From the NCBI RefSeq assembly GCF_000224085.1, contig NC_015945.1, forward strand, positions 748,501 through 812,500: a stretch of 64,000 nucleotides of DNA, written 5' to 3'. This document shows positions 18,361-27,021 of the stretch, piece after piece (positions within the stretch are counted from its first letter, which is position 1; the number at the start of each line of letters is the position of its first letter). The position numbers and the translations under genes were made by a program. A model generated the notes under the pieces. It was not told where the DNA came from. It saw only the letters and a list, made by a program, of their open reading frames with translations, and did no database searches. Source of the DNA: Allomuricauda ruestringensis DSM 13258. GTDB taxonomy: Bacteria > Bacteroidota > Bacteroidia > Flavobacteriales > Flavobacteriaceae.

Positions 18361-18414
18361 ATGAGTTAGGAATTCCAAGTTATTGGGTTAAGTACTGCAC
18401 ACCACCACTGCCAA

Positions 18415-18782
18415 CTGACTTCCGACGTTTCGACTTTAGTTTATCCTGAGCCTAGCCGAAGGGCTCAAAATGACAAATCAAACGACATTTAACAAGAGAT
18501 TCGAGCAATTGGTGTAATTCGTGTCAAAAGAGAGAAGAGAAACAAGAGCCAAGAATCAAGACACAAGACTTCGTGCATCGTGCTTGGGACATCTGACTTC
18601 CGACGTTTCGACTTTAGTTTATCCTGAGCCTAGCCGAAGGGCTCAAAATGACAAATCAAACGACATTTAACAAGAGATTCGAGCAATTGGTGTAATTCGT
18701 GTCAAAAGAGAGAAGAGAAACAAGAGCCAAAAATCAAGACACAAGACTTCGTGCATCGTGCTTGGGACATCTGACTTCCGAC
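18415..18782. repeat. Tandem duplication of a 178-bp intergenic repeat
   Basis: Two consecutive 178-bp units (18415-18592 and 18593-18770) differ at one base that I can find (AAGAATCAAG against AAAAATCAAG). Both begin CTGACTTCCGACGTTTCGAC, and 12 bp of a third unit follow. Each unit joins a TTTATCCTGAGCC...GGGCTCAAAATGAC element, able to form a hairpin, to the AGAGAAGAGAAACAAGAGCC core that recurs elsewhere. No coding potential. The unit is too long and has no spacers, so it is not a CRISPR array. Confidence 0.9.
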
Positions 18783-18941
18783 AAGTTCAAGCGTCAGGTG
18801 CATCTAACTAAATTATTGGGTTACTGAGTTATTTAGTTACTTCTGACATCGAGCATCGGGCATCAAACCCAAGTGCAAGTTCAAACTCAAGTCCCAAAAC
18901 CAAATTCCATTAACAAAATAATTAAGTAACCTAAAAACTAA
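18783..18941. other. Non-coding stretch with degenerate repeat sequence
   Basis: Continues the repeat-rich gap before the methyltransferase gene with CAAGTTCAA-like and TTGGGTTACTGAGTTATTTA-like low-complexity DNA. I see no gene or clear terminator. Confidence 0.6.
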
Positions 18942-18978
18942 TTTGGGATATGTGATTTGTTTTTTGGAATTTTAGCGC
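18942..18978 (+). promoter_or_regulatory. Conserved 37-nt leader before the methyltransferase gene
   Basis: TTTGGGATATGTGA, 10 further bases, then TTGGAATTTTAG ends exactly at the ATG. The same arrangement with the same spacing precedes the glycosyltransferase gene at 19652-19688. Probably a shared promoter or leader. Confidence 0.5.
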
Positions 18979-19503
18979 ATGTACGAAAACAACTTTCCCA
19001 ACAAACGCTACAGGCACACCTTGGCGTTTCTACAAAAACACATCAATACTTCTGAATCCATTTTGGACCTAGGGGTGGAAAATCCTTTTTCGGTAATTAT
19101 GAAATCCAATGGGTATCAGGTAAAAAACACTTCAGGTGAGGATTTGGATATAGATTTTCAAAACGCTGCTCAGACCGATGCCGATGTAGTGACCGCTTTT
19201 GAAATATTTGAGCATTTGGTGGCTCCATTTAACGTCTTAAAAGAAATAAAAGCCGAAAAATTGGTAGCTAGCATTCCCATGCGATTATGGTTTTCACCGG
19301 CATACCGAAGCAAAACAGACCCTTGGGACCGTCATTATCACGAGTTCGAGGATTGGCAATTTGATTGGCTTTTGAAAAAAGCGGGGTGGACCATAAAAGA
19401 CTCCGCCAAATGGACGAACCCAACCAAAAAAATTGGGGTGCGGCCCATACTCCGGTATTTTACAAACCGATATTATATTGTTTACGCTGAACGTGTGCCA
19501 TAG
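18979..19503 (+). CDS. SAM-dependent methyltransferase, short
   Basis: A 174-residue class I methyltransferase-like protein. SILDLGVENPFS is motif I (somewhat unusual, with GVEN in place of the typical GxGxG), and VVTAFEIFEHLVAPFNVLKEI is the acidic/EHL motif common in UbiE/Methyltransf_11 proteins, with LVASIPMRL as the following strand. It is shorter than the family norm of 200-250. Repeat DNA lies on both sides, and a GT2 glycosyltransferase follows with a near-identical leader, so the pair may modify a glycan or lipid. Substrate unknown. Confidence 0.75.
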   Translation: MYENNFPNKRYRHTLAFLQKHINTSESILDLGVENPFSVIMKSNGYQVKNTSGEDLDIDFQNAAQTDADVVTAFEIFEHLVAPFNVLKEIKAEKLVASIPMRLWFSPAYRSKTDPWDRHYHEFEDWQFDWLLKKAGWTIKDSAKWTNPTKKIGVRPILRYFTNRYYIVYAERVP

Positions 19504-19539
19504 AAAGACGAAGGGTAAAGGGGCAAAAGGTAAATGAAG

Positions 19540-19632
19540 TGCAAGTTCAAGTGTAAAAACAAAGAGAAGAGAAACAAGAGCAAAGAGCCAAGAATCAAGA
19601 CACAAGACTCCGTGCATCGTACTTCCGACATC
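19540..19632. repeat. Interspersed repeat copy between methyltransferase and glycosyltransferase
   Basis: Carries the AAGAGAAACAAGAG core, then GCCAAGAATCAAGACACAAG and GTGCATCGTACTTCCGACAT, matching the units at 18415-18770 and 26842-26920. Non-coding. Confidence 0.8.
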
Positions 19633-19651
19633 TAAAACTAAACCAAACTTC

Positions 19652-19688
19652 TTTGGGATAAGTGACCATATTTTTGGACTTTTAACAA
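19652..19688 (+). promoter_or_regulatory. Conserved leader and -7 box before the glycosyltransferase gene
   Basis: TTTGGGATAAGTGA followed by TATTTTTG (19669-19676, a TAnnTTTG match) and GACTTTTAACAA up to the ATG. It aligns without gaps to 18942-18978. Confidence 0.5.
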
Positions 19689-20534
19689 ATGCGAATCAGT
19701 ATCGTTATTCCCGCGCACAATGAAGCTGCTTTTTTAAAAGATTGCTTGGATTCTTTTGTGGCCCAAACCTATTTGCCCAATGAAATTATTGTGGTGGACG
19801 ATAATTCTTCGGACGATACTTTTAAAATTGTCCAAAGCTACGCGCAAAAATACGACTGGATCAAAGTTTTGCAACGTAACTCAACCGATAAGCATGTTCC
19901 CGGAAAAAAAGTGATTGACACCTTTAATTTTGGTTTGGAACATACCTTGGAATACGACCTCATCGGAAAGTTTGATGCCGATATCATCTTGCCAAACAAT
20001 TATTTTGAGCTTATAGTCAATCAATTTCAGGCCAATTGGAAACTGGGTATGTGCTCAGGGTTGTTATACATCAAAAAAGCAGATGATTGGGTGTATGAAA
20101 ATATTGCGGACAAAAGTCATGTTCGAGGCCCCATAAAATTATATCACAAAGCCTGTTTCAACAAAATTGGCGGATTACGCCCAGGTGTAGGCTGGGACAC
20201 CGTGGATACCCTTTTGGCAAAATACCACGACTTTGACACTTTAACCCTACCCGAACTCAAGGTAAAGCACCTCCGCCCTACTGGACATGGTTACAGTTCC
20301 AAAAATTATCAAACCAAAGGCGTGGCCATGTACAAAATGCGCTATAGGATTGTTCTCACCAAAATAGCCGCTTTAAAAATGGCTTGGCAGGCCAAAAGCC
20401 CCGGTTTGTACTTCCAAGCGGTTTTTGGTTACCTCAAAGCATTCTTCCAAAGACAACCTCGGTATGTTTCCAAAAAAGAGGGAAAGTTTATCAGGAGCTA
20501 TCGCTGGAGAGGGATTTGGTCCAAATTTTCATAA
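19689..20534 (+). CDS. Family 2 glycosyltransferase
   Basis: A 281-residue GT-A fold transferase. The N-terminal RISIVIPAHNEAAFLKDCLDS and VVDDNSSDDT are the nucleotide-sugar binding signatures, and GKFDADIILP is the DxD-type metal site. The C-terminal part (GYLKAFFQRQPRYVSKKEG) is basic and may contact the membrane. The donor sugar and acceptor are unknown. It follows the methyltransferase gene and shares its upstream leader; no other polysaccharide genes are adjacent. Confidence 0.9.
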   Translation: MRISIVIPAHNEAAFLKDCLDSFVAQTYLPNEIIVVDDNSSDDTFKIVQSYAQKYDWIKVLQRNSTDKHVPGKKVIDTFNFGLEHTLEYDLIGKFDADIILPNNYFELIVNQFQANWKLGMCSGLLYIKKADDWVYENIADKSHVRGPIKLYHKACFNKIGGLRPGVGWDTVDTLLAKYHDFDTLTLPELKVKHLRPTGHGYSSKNYQTKGVAMYKMRYRIVLTKIAALKMAWQAKSPGLYFQAVFGYLKAFFQRQPRYVSKKEGKFIRSYRWRGIWSKFS

Positions 20535-20680
20535 CAAACTACCTGTAAATCTTCATCCGTCAATTGAAAACGGGCATTCGTCAATTCACAAGGCTTTGCT
20601 ATGTACGAAACTGGTATTTTGCTGGAGCAAAAGAATTTGCATAAATCACTTCTACTTATAAACCAAACCATACTAAAACT

Positions 20681-21430
20681 ATGGATCCATCTACCCAAAA
20701 CCTACATCTTATCCCCAACCCAGTTGACTTAAAAAGAATATGCAAAGCTTATGCGGCTTTGGAAGCCATTCTTATACCTAGACGAATAATAAGAAATAGC
20801 AGATACTACAAAGATCATGGCGAAACCATGGAACTTTTTGATTACAATCTGGATCCAGCGGGTACGGACATGGCTATTGTTTTTGGCGAGCAGGGAACCT
20901 GTATTGTCGGATTCTATTATGAGTGTGACCTTATCACCCGTTTTGAAAAAGCCCACTTGGCAAAGGAAGAACTTGAACGGAAAAAACATAAATGGTGGAT
21001 GTTTAAAAAATTTGAACCCAAACCCGTGTGGGATATTTTCTATACTGTGGATGACTTGCCCGAAGAGATTGAAAAATTGTTGAAAGAAGCTATCATTGAC
21101 CGGATATCATTTTGTGTTTGGCAGACCAAAACGAATAAAAAGTGGCAAAAAGGGTGTATTTCAGCTTCGAAAATTAAACTTGACGAAGATGTTTCCGATC
21201 TGGAAGATGGTTCAGATTTCTTTCTCCGCTATTTTGATGGTAATCCTGTTACAGTTAAAAATACTGTGAATCATGGTATTGAAAGAGGTTTGGATCTGGG
21301 AATCATAGAAAAAGTTGTCAATGGGGAAGCAATAACAAAAGAAATGGCACAAGAACTAAACCCAGAACACCAAGATTACGAAAAATTAAAATCTGACCTG
21401 GATGAAATTGGGTTCCCCCATCAAATATAA
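20681..21430 (+). CDS. Uncharacterised protein, tandem paralogue 1
   Basis: A 249-residue soluble acidic protein with no signal peptide or membrane helix. Shared blocks with paralogue 2 are the first 30 residues (DLKRICKAYAALEAIL), FGEQGTCIVGF, KKFEPKPVWDIFYTVDDLP, SFCVWQT and the C-terminal NGEAITKEMAQELNPEHQDY. From memory the FCxWxxxxxxxWxxG, DGSxxLLxxxDGxP and LTxExxxxLNP pattern resembles a widespread uncharacterised bacterial family of about 220-250 residues whose function is not known. An immunity-like role would fit the tandem array, but that is a guess. Confidence 0.75.
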   Translation: MDPSTQNLHLIPNPVDLKRICKAYAALEAILIPRRIIRNSRYYKDHGETMELFDYNLDPAGTDMAIVFGEQGTCIVGFYYECDLITRFEKAHLAKEELERKKHKWWMFKKFEPKPVWDIFYTVDDLPEEIEKLLKEAIIDRISFCVWQTKTNKKWQKGCISASKIKLDEDVSDLEDGSDFFLRYFDGNPVTVKNTVNHGIERGLDLGIIEKVVNGEAITKEMAQELNPEHQDYEKLKSDLDEIGFPHQI

Positions 21431-21580
21431 AGTCCATTCTAAGTCATAAAACCTATCCATCAATTGAAAACGGGCATCCGTCAATTCACAAGGCTTTACA
21501 ATAAATTAAACTAGTATTTTGCTTGCACAAAAGAATTTGCATAAAGTAAATCCATTTATAAACCAAACAATACTACAATT

Positions 21581-22348
21581 ATGGATCCATCCACCCAAAA
21601 CCTACACCTTATTCCCAACCCAGTTGACTTAAAAAGAATATGCAAAGCTTATGCGGCTTTGGAAGCTATTCTTATATCTGACCAAACAATAAGAAATAGC
21701 AGACACAAAAAAAATTGCGACAACCCCACGGAGGAGAATTTTTCTTACTTCCTAGGATTCAATATATACATGGAAATCGTTTTTGGTGAACAGGGAACCT
21801 GTATTGTTGGATTCAATTATGACTGTGACCTTGTTGACCGTTTTGAAGACGCCCAAAAAGAAATCCTTAGGAAAGAGGAAGAACTCGAAAGGAAAAAACG
21901 CAAATGGTGGATGTTTAAAAAATTTGAACCCAAACCCGTGTGGGATATTTTCTATACTGTGGATGACTTGCCCGAAGAGATTGAAAAATTGTTGAAAGAA
22001 GCTGAAGCTATCATTGACCAAACATCATTTTGTGTTTGGCAGACCCAAACGGATACCAAGTGGCAAAAGGGGCGTATTTCAGCTCCCAAAATTGAACTTG
22101 ACGAAGATGTTGTCGATTTGGAAGATGGTTCCAGTTTTTTGCTCCGCTATTTTGATGGAGACCCAATTACAGTTAAAAATAACCTGAGCGACTTTGTTGA
22201 TAGAGATTTGGATCTGGAAACCATAGAAAAGGTTGTCAATGGGGAAGCAATTACAAAAGAAATGGCACAAGAACTAAACCCAGAACACCAAGATTACGAA
22301 AAATTAAAATCTGACCTGGATGAAATTGGGTTCCCCCATCAATTATAA
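21581..22348 (+). CDS. Uncharacterised protein, tandem paralogue 2
   Basis: A 255-residue paralogue of the preceding gene. The N-terminal 32 residues and the last 40 or so are nearly identical. Residues 35-60 differ strongly, and small insertions are present (an extra QKEILRKE segment near residue 90). The pattern suggests copies kept similar by recombination at the ends while the N-terminal third diverges. No recognised domain beyond the family resemblance noted for paralogue 1. It is followed by a TPR protein whose leader begins with the same repeat. Confidence 0.75.
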   Translation: MDPSTQNLHLIPNPVDLKRICKAYAALEAILISDQTIRNSRHKKNCDNPTEENFSYFLGFNIYMEIVFGEQGTCIVGFNYDCDLVDRFEDAQKEILRKEEELERKKRKWWMFKKFEPKPVWDIFYTVDDLPEEIEKLLKEAEAIIDQTSFCVWQTQTDTKWQKGRISAPKIELDEDVVDLEDGSSFLLRYFDGDPITVKNNLSDFVDRDLDLETIEKVVNGEAITKEMAQELNPEHQDYEKLKSDLDEIGFPHQL

Positions 22349-22457
22349 AGTCCATTTTAAGTCATAAAACCTATCCATCAATTGAAAATGGGTATCCATC
22401 AATTACCTTAAAAATTCTTGGAGGTATACAGTACATTAAACCTTCTAAAAACAAGAT

Positions 22458-23372
22458 ATGGGCAAAAAAGACAAAGAATTAATTCAAGATGCAAATGTTA
22501 AAAAGCAACAGGGTGACTACAAAGAATCATTGAATCTATATAACGGGGCCATTGAATTAAAGGGTGAACATTTATATGAGGCATATTATAACAAAGGCAT
22601 ATTACTCAACCATTTAAACAACACGTTAGAAGCACAACAATGCTTTGAAATGGCCACAAACCTTAAACCTGATTGTGGAATAGCTTGGTTTTATTGGGGA
22701 GAACTACTCTGCAAAGTCCATAATTATAGTAGGGCAAAAGAAAAATTTGAAAAAGCATATAAAACAGACCCTTCGAACATTAATCCACAAATAGGAATAG
22801 CTTATTGCTTCAACCGTACAAACGAATTCCCAAAAGCAATTCAGATGCTATCAAACCTCTTAAACGCACCCAAAGACCCCAAACAGGAGTCAAAAATTTG
22901 TAGCGAGTTGGGTTTGGCGTTTCTACAAACCAATAATCTGCAAAAAGCATATAACAACTTTATTAGGGCATACGAGTTGAATGACCAAGATTATCAAGCA
23001 TGTTATAATATCGCTTTCATTGAAGATTTATCCAAAAACTATGAAAAGGCTATATCGTTTTATGAAAATGCCATAGCCTTAAGCCCTAATGAGGGGAAGG
23101 CTTATCAAGGTTTGGCCTGCACATATATCCATATGAAAAAGTACCAACAAGCCAAGGATTATATAAATAAAGCAATAGCTTTAAATCCAAACAATTTTGA
23201 AGGCTACTACAACTTAGCATGTGTATACGCGGGGCTCCAAAATCAAAAAGGAACCATTGATGCTCTTAAAAAAACGATTGAGATTGCGCCTAAGCATATT
23301 GGCATCAAAAACCACATTTTAAATGATCCTGATTTTTCCAACTATATGGACAAAATTTCTGAAATCTTTTAA
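22458..23372 (+). CDS. Tetratricopeptide repeat protein
   Basis: A 304-residue protein made almost entirely of TPR units of 34 residues, about eight of them. Clear examples are AYYNKGILLNHLNNTLEAQQCFEMATNL, ACYNIAFIEDLSKNYEKAISFYENAIAL and GYYNLACVYAGLQNQKGTIDALKKTIEI. There is no signal peptide, membrane segment or enzymatic domain, so it is probably a cytoplasmic scaffold. Part of the duplicated leader lies upstream, so it may share regulation with the paralogue pair. It ends 12 bp from the convergent phosphatase gene. Confidence 0.88.
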   Translation: MGKKDKELIQDANVKKQQGDYKESLNLYNGAIELKGEHLYEAYYNKGILLNHLNNTLEAQQCFEMATNLKPDCGIAWFYWGELLCKVHNYSRAKEKFEKAYKTDPSNINPQIGIAYCFNRTNEFPKAIQMLSNLLNAPKDPKQESKICSELGLAFLQTNNLQKAYNNFIRAYELNDQDYQACYNIAFIEDLSKNYEKAISFYENAIALSPNEGKAYQGLACTYIHMKKYQQAKDYINKAIALNPNNFEGYYNLACVYAGLQNQKGTIDALKKTIEIAPKHIGIKNHILNDPDFSNYMDKISEIF

Positions 23373-23384
23373 TTCACGTTTTAC

Positions 23385-25055
23385 CTACTCCAACACCTCG
23401 CCAATCGGCTGTCCCGTAGTTCCACTTGGGAACGCAATACCAAGCAACGCTGCTATGGTGGGGGCAATATCGGGTATTTCGGTACGGTTTACGGTACTAC
23501 CCTGTTTAATACCTTTTCCGTAGAGCAACAAAGGCACATGAGTGTCATATATTTGAGCTGAACCATGAGTGGAACCTGTTCTGCTGTACGAAATGTAACC
23601 CACATTTGGCACCATAAGCACATCGCCCGAACGCTTTTGGTTATACCCATTCTGCAATATGTAAGGTATGCCTTCCGTGTATTCGTTTGCCCACATTTGA
23701 TGGGCCGTGTACACTTGACCTATCCCTTCGTAGGACAATAGTTCTTTAGCGATATCCTCTTGGGCATCATCAAGGTCTATGTCCAAATTGGCCAAAATCT
23801 TATGGTCCAAAAACAATTGGTAATTGGAAAGATTTTTCACCACATCTGTTGTCCCATATTTGTATTGAAGAAACTCTCCAAACTTTGTTTGCATACCCTT
23901 CATATCCAAATAACCTGCTGGAATCTTGGAATCCATCAAATAAGAAGGCACATTAATGGCGGCATGATCGGCAGTCAAGAAAACGGTATACTCACCTTTA
24001 CCTACTTTTTCATCCAAAGTAGTTAAGATGCGTGACAAATCTTGATCCAACCTTATGTAAGTATCTTCTACCTCTTTGGAATTAACTCCATAAAAATGCC
24101 CCACATAATCGGTACTGGAAAAACTAATGGCCAAAAAATCCGTGATGGTATCGGCTCCTAAACCCTCGCCTTCCAAAGCAGCCAAGGCAAAATCTGCGGT
24201 GATGCTGTTTCCGTACGGAGTAGCACGCAACAAGCCAAATTGACCGTTGGTATCCCACAAGCTTGGTAAATCATGCGGGAAGGCATTACTTGTCTCTCCT
24301 TTTTGCAAACCTTCATAATTATTGACATCCAAGCCACTTTCCACATAGGTTTCAATGGGTTTTAGGGTGTTCCAAGGTTTTTTATAGGCTTCAACCGCGT
24401 TGGACGTATTAAAATCGACCACCCACTGCGGCAATGCATCCATATAATACGTGCTGGTAATCCAGTTGCCTGTCTCGCCCCCTTCAAACCAATAGGCTCC
24501 GTTGGCTGCGTGTCCCGCAGGTAAAATAGCACCTCTATCTTTTAATGCCACGCCAATCACCTTTCCTCTTTTTTGAGTATGCAAGCGCAACTGATCGGTA
24601 ATGGTGGTTGTAAGCATCCTATGGGGAGACATTTGCCCTGCATCGGACGTAGTCCCTACGGATGTGTAACTATCATCCCCTGCACAATACACGTCTTTGC
24701 CAGATTCCTTATCGAACCAATCATTGCCAATAATACCGTGCATGGAAGGTGTTGTACCGGTATAAACCGATGCATGACCGGGCCCCGTACTAGTTGGGGC
24801 ATAGTTAAAATGGTTGTTTTTACAATTAAAGCCCTCGTTCACCAGTCTTTTAAACCCTCCTTCTCCATATTGGTTCCAGAAACGGGTAAGGTAATCGTAC
24901 CGCATTTGGTCCACTACAATGCCCACTACCAATTTTGGTGTTTGGGCAATGGGTTCCGGCTGTACTTCCGCATCGTTCTTTTTTCTTCGTTGACCATAAG
25001 AAATGCTAATGATGCACAATGCTAAGATGGAAACTATAAGGTTGGTCTTTTTCAT
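23385..25055 (-). CDS. PafA-type alkaline phosphatase
   Basis: A 556-residue secreted alkaline phosphatase superfamily enzyme. It has a signal peptide (about 1-21) and then KLVVGIVVDQMRYDYL with a metal-binding Asp. NYAPTSTGPGHASVYTG holds the likely Thr nucleophile (Thr90), HGIIGNDW the Asn, and LKDRGAILPAGHAANGAYW the Lys and Arg pair that characterises PafA of Elizabethkingia. TADHAA and GSTHGSAQIYDTHVPLLLYG complete the second metal site. PafA enzymes release phosphate from monoesters independent of phosphate starvation in Flavobacteria. Assigning PafA rather than an NPP phosphodiesterase rests on the KxR pair. Confidence 0.9.
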   Translation of the reverse strand: MKKTNLIVSILALCIISISYGQRRKKNDAEVQPEPIAQTPKLVVGIVVDQMRYDYLTRFWNQYGEGGFKRLVNEGFNCKNNHFNYAPTSTGPGHASVYTGTTPSMHGIIGNDWFDKESGKDVYCAGDDSYTSVGTTSDAGQMSPHRMLTTTITDQLRLHTQKRGKVIGVALKDRGAILPAGHAANGAYWFEGGETGNWITSTYYMDALPQWVVDFNTSNAVEAYKKPWNTLKPIETYVESGLDVNNYEGLQKGETSNAFPHDLPSLWDTNGQFGLLRATPYGNSITADFALAALEGEGLGADTITDFLAISFSSTDYVGHFYGVNSKEVEDTYIRLDQDLSRILTTLDEKVGKGEYTVFLTADHAAINVPSYLMDSKIPAGYLDMKGMQTKFGEFLQYKYGTTDVVKNLSNYQLFLDHKILANLDIDLDDAQEDIAKELLSYEGIGQVYTAHQMWANEYTEGIPYILQNGYNQKRSGDVLMVPNVGYISYSRTGSTHGSAQIYDTHVPLLLYGKGIKQGSTVNRTEIPDIAPTIAALLGIAFPSGTTGQPIGEVLE

Positions 25056-25172
25056 GGTATGGATTTAATCAAATAACAGCAAAACTATTGATTTCTATCG
25101 TTTAAAAATTTAAATGAAGGTTAAATGCTGCACAATATTCTTATTTTTATCAACTCAAGTCCAAAAAAACGC

Positions 25173-25910
25173 ATGAAATACTTAGAAGCGATTGGAAAAT
25201 ACTTCATCATGATTTGGGAAGTATTTAAAAAACCTACCAAGTGGCGCATTATGAAAACCTTGATCTTCAAGGAAATTGATGAGCTTATATATGGTGCCAT
25301 GGGCATCATTATATTTATCTCTTTTTTTATTGGTGGAGTTGTTACCATACAAACCGCACTAAACCTGACCAATCCTCTTTTACCTAAAAGTCTTATTGGA
25401 TTTGCAGCAAGGCAATCCGTTATATTGGAGTTTGCACCTACCTTTACCTCTATTATAATGGCAGGGAAAGTAGGCTCGTACATAACATCGAGCATAGGAA
25501 CCATGAGGGTTACCGAACAAATCGATGCACTTGAGGTAATGGGGGTAAACTCCTTAAACTATCTGGTTTTTCCTAAGATTGTGGCTACCATGTTGTATCC
25601 TTTTGCGGTTGCAATTTCCATGTTTGTTGGTATTTTAGGAGGATGGGTGGCAGCTGTATTTGGGGGTTTTGCTCCAAGTGGTGATTTTATTCAGGGACTA
25701 CAAATGGATTTTGATTCGTACCATGTAACCTATGCGCTAATAAAATCGGTAGTTTTTGCCTTTGTGATTGCCACTGTTCCCTCTTACCATGGTTTTTACA
25801 TGACAGGGGGTGCTTTGGATGTTGGAAAAGCCAGTACCACATCCTTTGTTTGGACGAGTGTTGTTATTATTATTGTGAATTACATTTTAACACAATTGTT
25901 ATTGGGCTAA
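25173..25910 (+). CDS. mlaE: MlaE-family ABC transporter permease
   Basis: A 245-residue permease of the Mla/Mce lipid-transport type, with five to six helices and the family blocks GVVTIQTALNL, FAPTFTSIIMAGKVGSYITSSIGTMRVTEQIDALEVMGVN and the C-terminal GASTTSFVW-like segment. A longer frame starting at 25125 adds a 16-residue leader; MKYLEAIGKYF at 25173 matches homologues better. Its stop overlaps the mlaF start by 1 bp (TAATG). The periplasmic MCE protein is not in this window. Confidence 0.93.
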   Translation: MKYLEAIGKYFIMIWEVFKKPTKWRIMKTLIFKEIDELIYGAMGIIIFISFFIGGVVTIQTALNLTNPLLPKSLIGFAARQSVILEFAPTFTSIIMAGKVGSYITSSIGTMRVTEQIDALEVMGVNSLNYLVFPKIVATMLYPFAVAISMFVGILGGWVAAVFGGFAPSGDFIQGLQMDFDSYHVTYALIKSVVFAFVIATVPSYHGFYMTGGALDVGKASTTSFVWTSVVIIIVNYILTQLLLG

Positions 25911-26677
25911 TGATAGAAGTAGAGAACATACATAAATCATTTGGGGACAATCACGTTCTAAAAGGAATTTCTACAAAGTTTGATAAAGGCAAGACCAACC
26001 TTATAATTGGACAGAGTGGTTCGGGAAAAACAGTATTTCTTAAATGCCTTCTGGGTTTGTTTGAACCCGACCAGGGCAAAATATGCTATAACGGACAATA
26101 CTATTCCGACCTTTCGGCAAAGGAACGGAGAAACCTACGACAGGAAATGGGCATGGTGTTCCAAGGGAGCGCCCTTTTTGATTCCATGACAGTAGAAGGC
26201 AATGTGATGTTCCCTTTGGACATGTTCACCACCCAATCATTGTCCGAAAAACAGGACAGGGTAGACTTTGTTCTGAAGCGCGTTAATTTGGTAGATGCCC
26301 ACAAAAGGTTGCCTGCGGAAATTTCTGGGGGAATGCAAAAAAGGGTGGCCATCGCACGGGCCATTGTAATGAATCCCAAATATTTGTTCTGCGACGAACC
26401 CAACTCCGGGCTTGATCCCAAAACAGCTATTTTGATTGATAACCTTATCCATGAGATTACTCAGGAATACGACATTACTACGGTAATCAACACCCATGAT
26501 ATGAACTCCGTGATGGAAATCGGGGAAAAAATAATCTTCTTAAAAAACGGGCATAAAGAATGGGAAGGCACAAACAGGGAAATCTTTAAAACCGACAATG
26601 AAGCCGTAACTGATTTTGTCTACTCCTCGGAACTCTTTAAAAAGGTTCGACAAATGTATATTGAAGAACGGAATTGA
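25910..26677 (+). CDS. mlaF: MlaF-family ABC transporter ATP-binding protein
   Basis: A 255-residue ABC ATPase: Walker A GQSGSGKT, Q-loop VFQGSALFDSMTV, signature SGGMQKRVAIARAI, Walker B YLFCDEPNSGLDP, switch His in NTHDM. The FQGSALFDS and VAIARAI segments are typical of MlaF. With the permease it powers phospholipid traffic between membranes. The ATG overlaps the mlaE stop, which discards the longer frame starting at 25850. A repeat-filled gap follows. Confidence 0.95.
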   Translation: MIEVENIHKSFGDNHVLKGISTKFDKGKTNLIIGQSGSGKTVFLKCLLGLFEPDQGKICYNGQYYSDLSAKERRNLRQEMGMVFQGSALFDSMTVEGNVMFPLDMFTTQSLSEKQDRVDFVLKRVNLVDAHKRLPAEISGGMQKRVAIARAIVMNPKYLFCDEPNSGLDPKTAILIDNLIHEITQEYDITTVINTHDMNSVMEIGEKIIFLKNGHKEWEGTNREIFKTDNEAVTDFVYSSELFKKVRQMYIEERN

Positions 26678-27013
26678 TGCTTTGTTCTTAGGTTATTGGG
26701 TTATTGGAATTTGTGATGATGATTCAATAAGGAATGGCATACTGACTTTCGACAATTTCAAGTGCAAGGGCAAATTCCAAAAATCAAAAACTGGAGTTAC
26801 TGCTGACTGCGTACTGCAAACTGCCCCCGGACTTCCGACAAGTGCAAGAACAAAGAGAAGAGAAACAAGAGCCAAGAATCAAGACACAAGACTTTGTGCA
26901 TCATGCTTCCGACATCCGACTTCTGACAATTTCAAGTGCAAGGGCAAATTCCAAAAATCAAAGACTGGAGTTACTGCTGACTGCAAACTGCCCACCGCGA
27001 CTTCTGACTTCTA
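26678..27013. repeat. Intergenic repeat block between mlaF and the DUF389 gene
   Basis: Two copies of a 70-76 bp sequence beginning GACAATTTCAAGTGCAAGGG (26751-26826 and 26925-26993; the first has a 7-bp insertion) flank a copy of the AGAAACAAGAGCCAAGAATC core with GTGCATCATGCTTCCGACAT (26842-26920). The block lies between convergent genes. Open frames across it simply translate the repeats. Confidence 0.85.
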
Positions 27014-27021
27014 AATAAAAA

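Larger units (their letters stand above)
20556..22404. repeat. About 900-bp tandem gene duplication with a partial third leader
   Basis: Unit 1 (20556-21455) and unit 2 (21456-22372) each contain a leader with TCAATTGAAAACGGGCAT, a gene starting ATGGATCCAT and a conserved 3' end. The two starts are exactly 900 bp apart. The first 32 bp of the leader occur a third time at 22373-22404, before the TPR gene. This points to duplication by unequal recombination. Confidence 0.88.

Noticed and set aside
18415..18782. Possible CRISPR array
   Set aside because: Units are 178 bp, adjacent without spacers, and nearly identical throughout. No cas genes are present.
26616..27014. A 132-residue plus-strand frame after mlaF
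   Set aside because: It translates the intergenic repeats, with the same 20-odd residue string twice, and overlaps the mlaF end. It is a by-product of repeat DNA.
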